From Gautieria morchelliformis (taxonomy: Eukaryota > Basidiomycota > Agaricomycetes > Gomphales > Gomphaceae): 64,000 bases of DNA. Where the stretch lies: contig WHVA01000140.1 in the NCBI GenBank assembly GCA_015179125.1, positions 124,001 through 188,000 of the forward strand, in the 5' to 3' direction. Made by a program: the position numbers and the translations under genes. Under the pieces are notes generated by a model. That model saw only the letters and a program-made list of their open reading frames with translations, was not told where the DNA came from and searched no databases. Shown piece after piece: positions 44,174-53,347 of this stretch (position 1 is the first letter of the stretch; each line of letters begins with the position of its first letter).

Positions 44174-44178
44174 AACCC
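44166..44178 (-). promoter_or_regulatory. Co1 primer binding site
   Basis: Directly inside the 5' LTR the minus strand reads GGGTTATGGGCCC. It is complementary to the anticodon stem-loop of initiator tRNA-Met, as in Drosophila copia, where a tRNA half-molecule primes reverse transcription. The gag start codon is part of this sequence. Confidence 0.7.
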
Positions 44179-44675
44179 TGTAGTAGACAGGAATTATAGG
44201 CAGTAGGTATGGACTTGTTGCTCAAAAGAATAGACTAGAAATTAATTCACTCTCTCAGTGAACTTAGTTGTCACTATAAATATATTATACACTACCTAGA
44301 AATTAATTCACTACAGAGCATTTCTAGGTCAATAAATCGAAGGAACACTAGACTAATTTACTTGCCTCTCTCAGTGAATTTAGTTGTCACTGAGAGAGGG
44401 GGAAATATGTCTCACTGTGCATGTACTACTACCGGCCCTTTAGCGCCCAAGAGCTCGCGCGTCGAAGTCATTTCAGACTCCGCTGGGTGTAGCCGCCTGT
44501 GAAAGTAGAAATAACAAAATGAAATGGAGAGGTAGGGAGTGACTGGAAAACTTCGAAAATTATCAAAGAAATGGATGCATGGTACAAGAACAATGTGAGA
44601 AGAGATTGAAAAATCATACAACAAATTGAATATATTATGCTTGATTTTGGTGCAGGAGCATAAATGCACCCAACA
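44179..44675 (-). repeat. Co1 5' LTR
   Basis: Same length and ends as the 3' LTR, about 98.4% identical by eye. The right outer flank is tctat, matching the left flank of the element. Confidence 0.92.
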
Positions 44676-45198
44676 TCTATCACTCGCATCTGCACTCACA
44701 CTCGATTTTCCATGTCTGTACACACACTTGCATCTGCACTCCAGTCGTCACCCGATTCTCTGTCTCTGCCTGCACTTGCATTGCAGACACACACATCTGC
44801 GTTCTGCCCAATTTTCTATTTGCATTTGCATCCAAACTCAATCTTCATTTACCCAATGGTGTGGATTCTTCATTTCTGCAGATGCACTCATCACTGATTT
44901 TTTCATCTATCAGAGACACAGAGAGGCTAAGCGCCCTGCACTCTCAGATTTCTGCATACACACGGCACTGGAACCCTCTGCGCTTTTCATTCTACCACAC
45001 CATGACGTACATTTTGTTGGACTTAGGCGCCCAGCGTGCCAGCATACTTTCAACACGCCAAGTTCCGCCACCATCTCCCTGAGTTCCTGCCTGGCGTGCA
45101 TTCTGCTTTGCTTCCCGGTGAAAGAGGGGACGGGGGAGACTATTCAATAGATGGTGAGAATGGATGGAGCGTGATGATGCAATAAAGGAGGTGATGAC
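44676..45198. other. no gene seen
   Basis: Rich in catctgcact and tgcatttgcat words in an irregular direct repeat (44690-44900). The ORFs are low-complexity. Confidence 0.4.
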
Positions 45199-46040
45199 AT
45201 GGGGGGCAACAATGCGATAGAGGGAGATAAAGCGGTGGAGGCCAACAATGTGATGGAGGGGGACGACCAAAACTACCAAGACGCAAATCCGGACTGTATG
45301 ACAGGATATGCAAGGAGCCTCTCTTTTCTACAGGAAGAAATCAACGGATACGGGCTAGAAGAAGTCCCAGTATCATCATATTCACCCTCGCCAATGGCAG
45401 TGCCCACCTCACCCTCGGCGGCGGCGGCATCCTCGCTGCCTGCAAGGCGGCTCACAGTTGAGGATATCGAGCGCGCCATAGACACTACAGATGGCGGCCA
45501 CATTTCCCACATGGAGTCCTGGTCAGTGCTGGGCTCTCCATATATATATGCCATGTCATCTTTGGCCTTCGCAAGGGCAGACTTGGCTTCCGAAAGGGTC
45601 ACGACCATTCGGTTTCTCAACTTGGACATCTTGTCGATCTGTTGCGTGAGTTGAGTGTCATGTGAGAACGTCATGGTTGTGTATCTACAGTAGTCGACCC
45701 ATAGATTGAGACCGGTCCTCATGCCATCGGTTGTTTTTAAGTTACTCCAGTTCTGTTCTAGAGTTTTTGCCATATCGAGAGATTGGTGAACCGAGGGCTT
45801 AACAGATACTAATAGCAAGGAGAGACCCTGGCGAGATCACTTCTCCCAGTCCTCAAATCACTTGCGTTCATCATCTGAGGGTGGTGTGCTCAGGGAAGGT
45901 GTTGATTCTTGACCCTCAGCTATGCGCAGGGCGTTGATAAACATGAGAGTGGCTTTTAGCGAAAAAGCCCATGTTTCCCAGTTTGTCCCATCAAACTTTT
46001 CAATGGTTGACAGGAGCTTCAAGGTTGTCATGTCAGCCAT
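45199..46040 (-). mobile_element. mosaic of retroelement fragments with Co2 gag start
   Basis: 45858-46040 (minus) is a Copia gag N-terminus, MADMTTLKLLSTIEKFDGTN. 45549-45640 matches the Gy1 integrase C-terminal region (SEAKSALAKAKDDMA). The plus strand of 45199-45545 is open (LTVEDIERAIDTTDGGHISH) but unrecognised. The pieces come from different sources and look like a repair or recombination mosaic. Confidence 0.5.
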
Positions 46041-46117
46041 GGCGTGGCTGGCTTGTTGTGAGACTGTGGTATGATTTTTGCATCAATGATTAGGTTAGGT
46101 TAAGTTTTTCAGGGAGC

Positions 46118-46363
46118 GGGGCCCATAACCTATTGTATGAGCAACCTCTATAAGCAGTTTGGAACCTAGACAGCGTCAGAGAAGTGTCTGTTATTAAGGG
46201 AACGAAGGCAAGTACCTAGATGGTGTCAGAGAAGTGTCTGAAGCACCGTCATACAGGTATTATGCATCTATACTAGTTGCTGACTAATACTAACTGTAAA
46301 AAGAGAGGATAATGTAGGCTCGGTGATCGTCACTCGGATTTACAAAAGACATATGTGTCTACA
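46118..46363 (-). repeat. Co2 primer binding site and 5' LTR
   Basis: The minus strand reads GGTTATGGGCCCC (46118-46130), the same initiator-Met-type primer site as Co1, followed outward by TGTATGAGC (46134) to tgtctaca (46363), a likely LTR of about 230 bp. It contains the direct repeat tcagagaagtgtctg (46178 and 46227). The edges are tentative. Confidence 0.45.
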
Positions 46364-47210
46364 TGGTGCGGTCGGGCTCTAGCTGCTCACACAGGTACAA
46401 CATCCAGTGCTGGTGAAGAGGGTAAACGGGGGTGTGGGGGGTGCAGCAGGGGCAGGGTGCTCCATGCCAGAGACCTGGCGTGACCGCGACTGCTTCCTGC
46501 ACAAGCAGCAGCAGCCCATGGACCCTGTTCTGTGCAGTTGTCACATGTCCCTGCAGTGGCACATGCACCCAAACCTGGACCCTGACCCAGAAGTGCACAT
46601 GCACACACAGATGTAGATGCAGGTACAGATGCATGTGGCCACACCCTCCCCTTTGTGGTTGCCCCTCTCGCTGTTCCTCACACACCGTGGTTCATGGACA
46701 TGTGGTACATGTGCGCTGTGGGGCATGAAAAGCGAAAAGCAGACATGTCCATGACCATGATGTGTCTGCCCAGTGCTACTGGCCCACATAGGGTGAACAC
46801 ATCACGGTCATGGTGGTGGTGGTGAGAGAGGAAGAATGAGTTCTAATTACATAAGGTCAGGATCTGAAAGGACTTTAGAGAATTCCCTCTACTAGTGCAT
46901 AGCTTACTGTATTAAAACTTTGTTCTATATGTTGCAGGCATAGCCCTTGGAAGGGCATGGTGTTGTTTTGTGATGAATATATGTGCTCACAGTAATGTTA
47001 TGTTGTTATGGGTGTTTGAAGACCAATCTGTGATAAGTGTAAGTGCTTGGCTAATTTAGAGATATTTAGAGATATTATTTGGGATTTTCCATGTGATCCA
47101 TTGGCCCAAATACTGACCTTCAGTTGGATTCTGGTTTGGTCTGGGGTATTCAGACATTCAACTGTGCTGACATACTCAAACCAGAGAATACCTTCAATTA
47201 TGTGTAGATT
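46364..47210. other. no gene seen
   Basis: 46396-46800 is GC-rich with many short inverted words, the longest being CATGGACATGT (about 46693) facing ACATGTCCATG (about 46743). Overlapping ORFs on both strands are Cys/His-rich by composition only. 46800-47210 is featureless. Confidence 0.4.
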
Positions 47211-48205
47211 TTTGGATTAGGATGTTAATTGGTGCCTTTTAACAAATGAAATCTATTGCTCAGTGGTTGGGACCACTGTGTTCGCCTCTCTTCCATGTGC
47301 TGACTAAGCCTTTCGAGGCACGTCCGGCACTGATGGATGAGAGTCACGTGACCGTGTCGACAGAAGGATGGTGTCGATCCAAGGGATAACCAAATCAAAA
47401 GCGTTCGCTTTTAAGGTAGTATAGAGTAAACAGTGATAGTGAACCCTCAACGAAGATTTGGAATAAACTATCAAGATTTGAACTCTGTAGCTATCAAACA
47501 GGACTACAGTAGTTTCAGGGGGTAAAATAATCGATTCTGGATGATCTCGTTCATACATTTGTACTAGCTATTTATACTATGTTAATAGTAACTACTAGTG
47601 TTCAAGATATTGGACAGATGGGTCGAAAAACTACTTGTAACTAAGGGGTGACTAATTTATAGTCATAAAGTCATGGGGTGATGGAGATAGTACCAGGATT
47701 ACTTAGGCTTTGGAATAGAGATCTGTACTTAGCATACAAAGCCCCTGTCCACATGATGTTAGGATAATAGTCAGCCGGTCGTGTCATGGAGTTAAAATAG
47801 GAAAATGGAGTTAAATCTGCCCTGCCTAGCATAAATGCTAGGCTTGGTGATGGGGCTGCTGTCTCTGTGCCTTTTCTGTGGGGCAGCTAATTGAGTGTGT
47901 GTACTGTGGATGATATTCTTAAATCACTCCACAGTACCCTGTGCTCCTGTGCAGTCTATTACTCTCTGCGGCGTTTGGTGCCAGCACCCTCTTGGTGCCT
48001 GTGGCCTGGCACTTGTCGACGTCATGGCCGATGCCATCACTCGATAGGCGCGCTATCCCTGATCAACTGCATGTGGTCGATGCCCGAACCTCTGTACCTC
48101 ACCCGATCTGTGGGTAAAGTAGCAAGTTGTAAATTCATGTGTTCGTCGTCTGTGCCGACGTCTGTCGTGAGTGTCATTTCTATTTCTTTTTGATCTTTTT
48201 CTTGT
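47211..48205 (-). repeat. LTR-like repeat, copy 2
   Basis: Partner of 68-1078. The TATA-containing part (about 47566-47580) and the 84-residue frame (47304-47558, minus) are kept. The TGTAAGGGC end is not found; similarity stops in a T-rich stretch near 48205. Probably a truncated solo LTR. Confidence 0.6.
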
Positions 48206-48295
48206 TTTTCTTTCTTTATTAGTTTCTTTTGTATATAAATGATTTAAAATAGAATAATTGCATTTATGACAACATAGATAACACTACATTCTTAT

Positions 48296-48637
48296 CACTA
48301 GGTGCAACTCACTGGTTGTTTACCATAGCTGACAGCAATAAATAGTGAAAAAAAGAGGAAATCTGGTAATAATTTGAAACTATGGCAAATGGTGAAGAAT
48401 TCTTCCTTTTTTTTAAAAACATTTATGTAAGACATCAAGAAAATAAAGGCAAATAATTATTTCTTGTAAATGTTGATGTTGATCTGGTTTTATTCAGATT
48501 TTCTTGATGCTTTAAATTGTAAAAAAGGAAGGATTCTTCACCATTTGCCATAGTTTCAAATTATTACCAGATTTCCTCTTTTTTTCACTATTTGTTGCTG
48601 GAGGTTACATTAAACAAACAGTGACTTGTACCTAGTG
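48296..48637. mobile_element. foldback MITE-like element, copy 1
   Basis: A 342-bp element that is almost wholly an inverted repeat: the left arm starts CACTAGGTGCAA and continues through AAGAGGAAATCTGGTAATAA, and the right arm is its reverse complement, ending GTACCTAGTG. The arms are about 140 bp. It is flanked by TA on both sides if the element starts one base earlier, as in Tc1/mariner-type insertions. It has no coding capacity. Confidence 0.75.
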
Positions 48638-48716
48638 TAAGTTCACAAGGACTTGATCTACAAATACTGACCCACAAAATGCGGTGAATGGGACAAACAT
48701 CACTATCACTAGGTGC

Positions 48717-49077
48717 AAGTCACTGTTTGTTTACCATAACCCACAGCAGTAAAAAAAGAGGAAATCTGGTAATAATTTGAAACTATGGGAAATGGTGAAG
48801 AAGTCTTTTTTTTTTTTTACAATTTAAGGCATCAAGAAAGTCTGAATAAAGGCAAATAATTATTTCTTGCCTCTTATGCAGCAAATATGATTTATTTTGT
48901 CACAATTTATTTCTTATAAATGTTCATCTGGTTTTATTTTTTTGATGTTTTAAATTGTAAACAAAAAGGAAGGATTCCTTACCATTTGCCATAGCTTCAA
49001 ATTATTACCAGATTTCCTCTTTTGTCACTATTTGGTGCTGTAGGTTACAGTAAACAAACAGTGACTTGCACATAATG
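48717..49077. mobile_element. foldback MITE-like element, copy 2
   Basis: A 361-bp close relative of the element at 48296-48637, in the same orientation and only 79 bp away. The right end is altered (cataatg instead of cctagtg). The centre has an extra AT-rich stretch (48870-48930). Two such copies side by side suggest tandem insertion or duplication. Confidence 0.75.
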
Positions 49078-49273
49078 TATTCAAATATTAATGTTCAGGG
49101 ATCTCCTGGTCCAACTAGACTTAGGAGTGATGACCAGCCTACTTCATTCAAGCCTCGAGCTTCCACCTGATCGTTGTACATCACACAGAACGAGAAACAG
49201 AAATATCGCCTTGAATCTTGTAGTCATGAAAAAGTAAAGGCATATATGCCCCATGGTGCACACATCTAGTACA

Positions 49274-50060
49274 CTACGTCCACAAAAACTCGATCATCTC
49301 CAGATCATGGTCCGTTGTGATTAGCGCGCCATCGTACGCATCGCGAGGCCGTCTGACCCCCACACAATTCACATTATGTGGATATCGTACCTCTCCAATT
49401 TCTCCTGTCCAGTCAAAGTCAATTAACATGATCTTGTTTGTTCCCTTTCCCTTCGGCACCATAAAATTTGTTGACCGAATGTCTCCATGTACAAATCCTG
49501 CATCATGGAGTTGATGCACACACCGTCGGATTTCTGTTTCAAACTTGGATCTGTCTGATGGGGGAACCTTGTCCAGCCGTTCATAGGCATCCTCATCAAT
49601 CAGGTCCATGACGACCATGAACCATCCACCCTCGATGTGTTGAAAGCCTCTCAGAGCTGGGGCGAATCCCAGTGACGAGCATTTCGTATGCGCATCTTTT
49701 GAATACCGACGGGTAAACTTGATGAATATGTTGTCTTCTCCTGACCGCCCACGGAAGAGCAATTTGTTTTCAAGGCGCTGTTCATAATTGAACAAACAAT
49801 GGCGTGAATCCGAGAGAGAGGTGTATTGATGTGGGTGTGGGAACACAGGTGCTGGTGGGTTGTCATCCTTCGGAGGCATGTCGACGTCCATTTCCATAGC
49901 TTCATCCAGATAAAAGGCTTCCAGTTCCCAGATGGCCTTCCTGTAGCACCAAAATAACACGCGGTTCTCACCTGCATATCCCAGTCGGTTGCATGGTAGA
50001 AGAGGGGCAAGACAGGCGCAAGGACTTGTAGATTGGGGTAATCAGACCAAACGGCACCCG
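49274..50060 (-). pseudogene. fungal kinase-like protein, 3' part
   Basis: The minus strand reads WSDYPNLQVLAPVLPLFYHA, a short intron-like gap (about 49940-49975), then an open frame to the stop at 49274. Kinase marks: a strand with FMVVMDLIDEDAYERL (hinge), the catalytic loop FVHGDIRSTNFMV (H-G-D...N) and the metal-binding IDFDWTG in place of DFG. This is the kinase-like family common in Agaricomycetes; its targets are unknown. The 5' part lies at 59252-59619: removing H3 and one caaag copy restores the host reading frame (GF-A-GAVWSD). The gene is interrupted in this genome. Confidence 0.7.
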
Positions 50061-50065
50061 CAAAG

Positions 50066-50257
50066 TGTAAAGATGTCTATCTTAAGCCTTAGGTCACAAG
50101 AGCACAACAGAACTTGACCAATGTGTGGTATTCTGATGCTACGTAGTGACAGTGTAAGGGTTAGATGCGATGAAGCTGGGGAACCGCCGGCGGTTCCCAC
50201 GCACTACTATACAGTGGGGTCTTGTGGACCCCCCCCCTCTGAATCCACTTCTTTACA
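50066..50257 (-). repeat. H3 3' LTR
   Basis: 192 bp from TGTAAAGATG to CTTTACA. It contains the perfect 20-bp palindrome GGGAACCGCCGGCGGTTCCC at 50178-50197, which the H1 and H2 LTRs lack. Confidence 0.8.
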
Positions 50258-50339
50258 CCCTCCCCTTCTAGAAGGAACCCACCGGGTGAGCCAAAAGAAG
50301 CGCCCCTTTGACCTTGAGAAAGGGATGGGTGTGTGGACC

Positions 50340-50920
50340 AGGTCATTCCGATGTACCTCAGAATAACCGCAGATCTGATGCCTCAGATCTGACATGAATG
50401 GCATGATGTCATGACATGGCATCATGGCAGATGTGTTGGCATAGTGCTAACACATCTGTTCTGGTGTTCATCATTCTGAACACCAGTGGTTGTGCCAGCT
50501 TCGCCGGCACTCCCCAGTTGTAGTGGGTGGTTGGTTGGTTTGGGGGCATGGTTCTTCCCCCTCTGAACCGAAACCCACGGTTGAGAACAACTTGAATGCT
50601 CTCAAACCCACAGACAGATGATGTCTGTGGGGAACTGAACAGCCAATGATCTAGGCATCATTGGTGCCTAACTGCGAAGGATAGCAGTTATGCAGCCATA
50701 GGACCTGGCAGGGCCCTATGCAAGGAATAACCAAGCGGTCAATAATTGACTGCTTTGTGACATGATGTCACCCGTAGGACTCGGAGGAGCCCTATGCAAT
50801 GAAATTACCGAAGCGGTCAATACTTGACCACTTCATGGCCGAACAGGCCAGTGGCTGCATACAGCCGCTGGGCATTGTGTCCATGGACCTGGACACAACG
50901 GATGTGCATTTGTGTGCACG
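50340..50920. repeat. run of distinct perfect stem-loops in H3
   Basis: Consecutive, unrelated perfect inverted repeats: ATGTCATGACAT (50406-50417); CAGATGTGTT/AACACATCTG (50428-50458); CTGGTGTTCA/TGAACACCAG (50461-50486); CCCACAGACA/TGTCTGTGGG (50607-50631); CCAATGAT/ATCATTGG (50643-50664); TAACTGC/GCAGTTA (50669-50690); GTCAAT/ATTGAC (50738-50750); TTGTGTCC/GGACACAA (50875-50898). Stems of 8-10 bp at this density are far beyond chance. Confidence 0.85.
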
Positions 50921-51189
50921 CCAGGCATGTGATGCAGGCAGAGGCACACTTTCTGACGATCTGTTGGATCATCTTGCAGCTGTCCATGGGGGCAACCGGT
51001 TGCTCTTGAGGTTCATTCCCGAACCTTACGTCCTGTTCGACCGGGACGGCTGGCGGCGGCATTCGCCGCTTGTCCCGCTCCTTTCGGCGTGGGTCTTCCA
51101 CGTCATGACAGCATTCGTTATCTGCGGACTGTCGCGCACTAATGGCGGTGGCTCCGCAGGGGGCCGGCAATGCAGCGGTTGCGACATAT

Positions 51190-52180
51190 GCCGCAACTGG
51201 GAGCTTCTGGGGACCTTTGGTGGGTCCCCAGGTGCGGATGCATGCCCCTTGGGGCGTGACGCACCCTCCCCCCTTGACAGGAGGGAGCATGGTGGCCGGG
51301 ACCACCTCTGGGCCCGCGCGTGAACGCTGACACGGCGGTGGGCGGGCCCTGGCATCCGGCAGGGAGCCCCAGCAGCCTGGGTGTCTGCTGGGGACCCGGT
51401 GCGCCGCGTGGCACCCGCCGCTGATGGGGGCGGGCCTGCATGCGGCCGCGAGCGAGGGCGGGCGGAGCGGCGCTGCGGGCGCGGCTTTCGCGGTGCCCGG
51501 CGGCCTCTGGGGGCCCCTTGAGGGCTCCCAGCGGTGGGTGCATGTCCTTTGGGACGTGCAGCCCCGTTCCCGCTCGCTGGGAACGAGCGGGGCAGCCAGG
51601 GCGCGACGTGCGCGACATCTGGGCGGCTCTGGGGACCTCTGGAGGGTCCCCAGAGGTGGATGCATGCTCTACAGAGCGTGCACCACCGTTCCCGCTCGCT
51701 CCCAGCGAGCGGGGCGGCCAGGATGGTGCCTGGGGCCGCGCGTGACCGGGGATGATGCTGCGCGGCATGCACGGTGTCTGGCTGACTCTGGGGGCCTCTG
51801 GAGGGCCCCCAGAGGTGGATGCATGCTCCAAGGAGCATGCACCACCGTTCCCACTCGCTGGGAACAAGCAGGGTGGCCCCTGGGGCCGCAGGCGAGGGTG
51901 GATGGCCGCGGGCGCCAGGCGCCGCGTTCGCGACATTTGGCCGGTTCTGGGGGCCTCTGGAGGGCCCCCAGAGGTGGATGCATGCTCCAGGGAGCATGCA
52001 CCACCGTTCCCATTCGCTGGGAACGAGCGGGGCGGCTGGTATGGCACCTGGGGCCCGCAGATGACGCTGCGCGGTGAAGGCAGCTTACGCGGGTCCTTCG
52101 CAGCTCTGGGGGGCTCCTGGGGGTTCCCCAGGGTGGATGGACACACCTTGGAGCGTGTGCCGTCGTCCGTGTGCGCCTGG
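51190..52180 (-). repeat. tandem array of about 150-bp hairpin units in H3
   Basis: Units recur at about 51200, 51350, 51497, 51636, 51786, 51949 and 52105 (spacing about 140-165 bp). Typical units hold up to three hairpins: a CTCTGGGGGCCT...AGGGCCCCCAGAG stem, a GCATGCTCC...GGAGCATGC stem and a CCGCTCG...CGAGCGG stem. Minus-strand reading gives a repeated peptide (EHASTSGGPPEAPR) open for up to 373 residues (51139-52260), but two frames are equally open, so coding is doubtful. Confidence 0.75.
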
Positions 52181-52268
52181 GGCAACCTAGAGCGTGGATG
52201 CGCGGTGTGGGCGGTGGAGGCGGCGTCGATGAGTGCAGCGTCACGTCGCACATCATGCACAGTGTGGC

Positions 52269-52633
52269 TGTGAGGGCAACACTAATGACGAAGCCACAAC
52301 CAAAGATACTCAAGGAGATAAGAGCCGATACTAGGACAATGACCAACTGTGTAGTGGGTATCCTCAGTTTATAACTCTACCAACGATAGATACATGGGGA
52401 CTTGCCTGTGTAGTGGGTATCCTCAGAGATCAAGCTGAGGAAACACCACCACACGGGCTACAGTCTTATAGCGCCGGCAAGGCTTACATAATAGGGGAGA
52501 CGGAAACTTGTAGAAGGTTACGGAATGTGACGGAATGTGACATGTGACGGAATGTTATGGAAACTGACGGAAGGTAACGGAAACTCATGGAAGGAAATAG
52601 AAACTTGTGGAAGGAAATGCGTGAACCCTGACA
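52269..52633 (-). repeat. Gy3 3' LTR
   Basis: Bounded by TGTGAGGGC and CCCTGACA; followed by the purine tract (AGAGGGGGGTGA on the minus strand) shared with Gy1. It carries tandem tgacggaa units. Confidence 0.92.
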
Positions 52634-52686
52634 TCACCCCCCTCTCAATGCTTGTCGTCCCGACAAGCACAGCTGCCACCTAGCCC

Positions 52687-53241
52687 TCAACATCCACCGA
52701 GACATCGTTTCCAAGTATGCCACAGGCGGGACCACCATCTCTCCTGGCCCTTCCCTTCCTGGTAACGCAGGTCAATGATGAGCTCAGGGGGATTGGGGTC
52801 CATGGGCAAGTGCGGCCCTCGGAACCTTGCTCGACGTATTCGCTCTCCTGCCATGTTACGGAAACGCCGCCCCATCCAGCCTTCGAAAGTGTAGGGAGTT
52901 CCACAAGGGGGGGTTCCATCGTAGAGGAAGACAGGGTCGCCGACGTAGTACGTGTTCTCTCGTCTGTGTCGGGGTCTGAGGAATGCGAGTGCAGGGCGAG
53001 TGGGCGCCTGACTCTCCGCTGGTGTGAGGTCCTCAGAGCTGACGGACCACTTTGAAGACCATGCGACGTCGAGATCACAGCAGTCAAGCATCCTTTGTAG
53101 CTTGGCTTCACTGGCTGCTCTGGATGACGAGAAGCCGGAGAAGTGCAGGAGGGTGGGATCGACACGTGACATGTTTGGCAGGTCAGAGAGGTTTTGGGTG
53201 AAGCTGGGGAGGGCAACTAGCTCAATGGCGGGCGAGGACAT
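52687..53241 (-). CDS. Gy3 accessory ORF of unknown function
   Basis: A 184-residue ORF between the pol stop and the 3' LTR, same strand as pol. It opens MSSPAIELVALPSFTQNLSD, has a C-terminal Trp/Arg-rich part (GWMGRRFRNMAGERIRRARF) and an acidic/aliphatic strand (PPELIIDLRYQEG). No domain is recognised, and there is no signal peptide or membrane span. A TATA box (53300-53308) lies about 60 bp upstream with a pyrimidine-rich leader, like a host promoter. Gy1 has no counterpart. Confidence 0.5.
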   Translation of the reverse strand: MSSPAIELVALPSFTQNLSDLPNMSRVDPTLLHFSGFSSSRAASEAKLQRMLDCCDLDVAWSSKWSVSSEDLTPAESQAPTRPALAFLRPRHRRENTYYVGDPVFLYDGTPPCGTPYTFEGWMGRRFRNMAGERIRRARFRGPHLPMDPNPPELIIDLRYQEGKGQERWWSRLWHTWKRCLGGC

Positions 53242-53299
53242 GGTTGATGGATGTGGTGGGGTCGATGCAGTGGAAGTGAGCGGTCACAGGTGGAGAGGG

Positions 53300-53308
53300 G
53301 ATATATAG
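53300..53308 (-). promoter_or_regulatory. TATA box of the Gy3 accessory ORF
   Basis: The minus strand reads GCTATATATCCCC, then a C/T-rich leader (ctctccacctgtgaccgctc), then ATG at 53241. The spacing of about 60 bp suits a basidiomycete RNA polymerase II promoter. Confidence 0.45.
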
Positions 53309-53347
53309 CTTATCGGAATGAATTGGTTAGGCGGAGGCCGATATCAC

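Larger units (their letters stand above)
39711..44675 (-). mobile_element. Co1, Ty1/Copia retrotransposon
   Basis: Two 497-bp LTRs (39711-40207 and 44179-44675) differ at about eight positions, so the insertion is young. A perfect 5-bp target duplication, tctat, flanks it (39706-39710 and 44676-44680). Minus-strand order is gag (43220-44173), protease (42891-43181), integrase C-terminal part, reverse transcriptase and RNase H (40221-42400), then a purine tract (TTGAGGGGG) and 3' LTR. A foreign segment with a GyA-type LTR end sits in the integrase region (42459-42890). It is broken, with a few breaks. Confidence 0.92.

Noticed and set aside
46396-46790. Overlapping Cys/His-rich ORFs on both strands
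   Set aside because: Open in four frames at once because of GC-rich repeated words; the Cys pattern fits no zinc finger.
51190-52180. CRISPR-like array
   Set aside because: Units are about 150 bp with internal hairpins and no unique spacers of constant length; the genome is eukaryotic.
51139-52260. 373-residue minus-strand ORF with repeated peptide in H3
   Set aside because: A second minus frame and two plus frames are equally open across the tandem hairpin units; better explained by the DNA repeat than by a protein.
53024-53308. Plus-strand ORF opposite the Gy3 accessory ORF
   Set aside because: No motif, no promoter on that strand, and it covers the accessory ORF and its TATA box in reverse.
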